The notes beneath the pieces are model-generated. The model was given only the letters and a program-made list of their open reading frames with translations. It searched no databases and was not told the DNA's origin. A program made the translations under genes and the position numbers. From CAWCAW01 sp963793645 (GTDB taxonomy: Bacteria; Actinomycetota; Acidimicrobiia; Acidimicrobiales; UBA8190), in contig CAWCAW010000004.1 of the NCBI GenBank assembly GCA_963793645.1, positions 62,001-126,000 on the forward strand: 64,000 bases of DNA, written 5' to 3'. Each line of letters begins with the position of its first letter. The first letter of the stretch is position 1. Positions 62,317 through 64,000 of the stretch are shown here, one piece after another.

Positions 62317-63771
62317 GGCTCTTCCGGTATTTGCGGGGTGAGCCAGCTCACGTGACCACGATCGAGTCGAACACCCTGAAGTTGGGTTTGCCGGCGTAGA
62401 GCAGGGCTCGGATGCGGAAGTTCTCGAAGTTGGTGAAGCCGAAGGCGACGCGTTTCACCCGTTTCAAGAGGTTGTTCATGCCTTCGGTGGGGCCGTTGGA
62501 CACCTTGGCCTCGTGCCAGGCCACGATGGGCTCGAACCAGTTGCGCAGCGTCCGGGCCAGGCGCCTCACTTCGAATGGCGCCGAGCGCTTGGAGCCGAGG
62601 TCGATGATGTCGCGCAGCAGGTCGGTCGCATGCTCGGGGTTCTCGGTGACATAGAACGGCGCCACGGCTTCTTTGACGCTGTAGGCAAAGGCCACTTCGC
62701 CGTCGGGGTCGCCGAGCGCCAACAAGCCCTCGAGGCGTTCTCGGAGAGCGGGATCGGTGGCGGTGGTCTTGATCACCAAGAGCTTGCGGGCCTTGTAGAG
62801 CGGATCACCGGCGCGTCCGCGGTGGCCGAGGCGCTCTTGTTGGACCCGGCGCCGGGTCTCATCGACGGCCAAGATGGCGTGGCGCATGACGTGGAAGCGG
62901 TCGATGACCCTCGTGGCCTTCGGGGTGACGACCTTAAACACGGCGTTGTAGGTCTTTGACATGTCGAGGCAGCCATAGTCAAGGCGCTCTTTGACGTGGT
63001 GCGGTTGGGCCCGAAGCCAGCCGGCCACTTGGGTGAAGTCCCTGGTCGGGAGCACATCGATGAGCTGGTGGTTGGCCACATCACACACCGTGGTCGACCA
63101 ACTCTTTTCTTTGTAGGGACCGGCGCGCACAAAGAGCGACTCGTCGAGGCCAATGGCGGTGGTGTCCTTCAGTCGTTTGGTGTCGGCCGCCAGCAGCGCC
63201 GCGCCATAGATGCGCACCGCTGCGTTGATGGCGTCCCAACAGCACCCAAGCTCGTGGGCGAGATGCGAGATGGTCTCGCCGGCGCCGATCTGTTTGACCA
63301 CCCATTTGGCCGCTCGCGTCGTCAGCATGCACCCCTTGGCCGCAATGCGGTGATCACCGAGGGTGAAGGACTGCTCGGGGCACCCCGTGTTGGGGCAGAC
63401 GAGCCGGTGCTTCCTCCAGCGCATGGTCATCGGCACCCCCCCAAAGGGCAGGTCGACGTAGGAGACCACCGGGCGGTCTTTCACCCAGGCCCGCCCCCCG
63501 CAGGTCGGGCACACGGGCTCAGGTGCCACCTGTTCGATGGTGATTTCGCCCACCGGGCCCCGCCGCGCATAGGAGAGGACACGCACATCTTTGAGGCCTA
63601 CGAGATGGTGGACGATCTCGTTAGGATCGAAGTACACAGAGGCGTGGAGGATCTTCTTTTTCACACACTGAGACTGAAGCGCCTCTGTGTTTCTAAACCG
63701 CGGATGTCTGGCGATCCCCCCAGGGTTTCCCGGTCAAGACGTTGTCAGACCCCGCAAATACCGGAAGAGCC
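62317..63771 (-). mobile_element. ISL3-family insertion sequence with target duplication
   Basis: A 1,455-bp element. Its ends are perfect 23-bp inverted repeats beginning GGCTCTTCCGGTATTTGC. It is flanked on both sides by GCAAATGT (62309-62316 and 63772-63779), an exact 8-bp target duplication as made by ISL3 elements. The single gene is intact. The perfect ends and duplication show a recent insertion. It lies between the zinc-ribbon gene and the tRNA-Gly gene. Confidence 0.95.
62348..63664 (-). CDS. ISL3-family transposase
   Basis: A 438-residue transposase. The N-terminal zinc finger (PVCPTCGGRAWVKDRPVV, then RLVCPNTGCPEQSFTLGD) and the helix-turn-helix region (GETISHLAHELGCCWDAINAAV) precede the DDE core with AIGLDESLF, CLDMSKTYNAV, VIDRFHVMRHA and SNGPTEGMNNLLKRVKRVAFGFTNFENFRIRALL. 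All family motifs are present and in frame, so the enzyme is probably active. Confidence 0.95.
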   Translation of the reverse strand: MKKKILHASVYFDPNEIVHHLVGLKDVRVLSYARRGPVGEITIEQVAPEPVCPTCGGRAWVKDRPVVSYVDLPFGGVPMTMRWRKHRLVCPNTGCPEQSFTLGDHRIAAKGCMLTTRAAKWVVKQIGAGETISHLAHELGCCWDAINAAVRIYGAALLAADTKRLKDTTAIGLDESLFVRAGPYKEKSWSTTVCDVANHQLIDVLPTRDFTQVAGWLRAQPHHVKERLDYGCLDMSKTYNAVFKVVTPKATRVIDRFHVMRHAILAVDETRRRVQQERLGHRGRAGDPLYKARKLLVIKTTATDPALRERLEGLLALGDPDGEVAFAYSVKEAVAPFYVTENPEHATDLLRDIIDLGSKRSAPFEVRRLARTLRNWFEPIVAWHEAKVSNGPTEGMNNLLKRVKRVAFGFTNFENFRIRALLYAGKPNFRVFDSIVVT

Positions 63772-63849
63772 GCAAATGTGGTGCGCGGCGCTGCTAGACG
63801 AGCCACGATGGGCCGAGTTGCGCCCCTGACACGGCCACTACCTGGGCTT

Positions 63850-63888
63850 TCTCTGGAGCGGACGACGGGATTCGAACCCGCGACCCTC
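63850..63888 (-). repeat. attR-like repeat within the tRNA-Gly gene
   Basis: These 39 bp, spanning the 3' flank, encoded CCA and T arm of the tRNA gene, are identical to 39509-39547. With the copy at the far end they frame the putative island. Confidence 0.85.
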
Positions 63889-63929
63889 ACCTTGGCAAGG
63901 TGATGCTCTACCAGCTGAGCCACGTCCGC
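63854..63929 (-). tRNA. tRNA-Gly (anticodon GCC)
   Basis: On the minus strand the cloverleaf is complete: acceptor GCGGACG paired with CGTCCGC, D arm GCTCAGCTGGTAGAGC, anticodon stem-loop TCACC-TTGCCAA-GGTGA, T arm GCGGGTTCGAATCCCGT and an encoded CCA. It decodes GGC/GGT. The last about 70 bp of the window after it show no gene. Confidence 0.97.
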
Positions 63930-64000
63930 GTACGAGGCATTGTAGCCGTCATGCCCAGTGCGGGCCGGTACGGAGGGCCACTTTCACCAGTTCGGTGATC

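Larger units (their letters stand above)
39509..63888. mobile_element. Putative genomic island at tRNA-Gly
   Basis: A 24.4-kb segment lies between a partial tRNA-Gly copy (39509) and the complete tRNA-Gly gene (63854-63929), both in the same orientation, as expected for site-specific integration that rebuilds the tRNA. The contents are typical accessory genes: four toxin-antitoxin pairs, a type I restriction operon, insertion sequences, an ImmA-type protease and gene fragments. No integrase or excisionase is visible, so the element is probably immobilised, or its integrase was lost during IS-driven rearrangement. Confidence 0.65.

Noticed and set aside
1..64000. CRISPR array
   Set aside because: No set of regularly spaced direct repeats with unique spacers and no cas gene were seen; the short tandem repeats found (16454, 17371) have no spacers.

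Overview
The window is a high-GC bacterial chromosome segment, most likely from an actinobacterium. Pointers are the SARP/BTAD regulator, the cobalamin-riboswitch ECF operon headed by a secreted DUF4430-like protein, GTG starts, and many GTGA/TGATG start-stop overlaps. A lineage such as Acidimicrobiia would fit, but nothing here fixes the taxon; there is no rRNA and only one complete tRNA.

Region 1 (1-31.4 kb) looks like ordinary core chromosome and every gene reads through intact. It holds an ABC ATPase end and a sensor kinase with two response regulators; a TetR-controlled drug exporter whose promoter spacer carries the operator; carbohydrate genes (debranching-type glycosidase, GH3 beta-glucosidase with PA14); a flavoprotein; a PHB-depolymerase-like esterase; a cobalamin riboswitch followed by a four-gene ECF uptake operon; a large membrane protein of glycosyltransferase type; an FtsX-type permease; and a 1,160-residue SARP-AAA regulator facing a small unknown gene.

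Region 2 (31.4-39.5 kb) is decaying DNA. It has a cyclase-linked hydrolase remnant, a frameshifted TauE/SafE permease, a sulfotransferase, a Fic gene whose start codon comes from the end of an insertion sequence, a frameshifted transposase, stubs of an alpha/beta hydrolase and a Doc toxin, and a conserved Cys-rich protein next to a 53-residue zinc ribbon.

Region 3 (39.5-63.9 kb) is bounded by a 39-bp direct repeat of the 3' part of a tRNA-Gly(GCC) gene and is read here as a genomic island. In order it has: toxin-antitoxin modules (AbrB/RelE-like, RHH/MazF, Phd/VapC, TacA/TacT) with a 64-bp palindromic repeat beside two of them; RHS and transposase fragments; a DUF6933 protein; a lone AAA ATPase; a frameshifted cyclase-ATPase; a second copy of the IS; a type I restriction operon (hsdM-hsdS-hsdR plus a coupled SprT-like metallopeptidase, hsdR frameshifted); and a divergent pair made of an XRE-ImmA protease and an unrecognised multi-zinc-ribbon protein with a near-consensus promoter. 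An ISL3 insertion with a perfect 8-bp target duplication sits next to the tRNA. No integrase is visible.

The best candidates for something new are the XRE-ImmA/zinc-ribbon pair beside the restriction operon, the repeat-punctuated toxin-antitoxin array, and the tRNA-bounded island itself.
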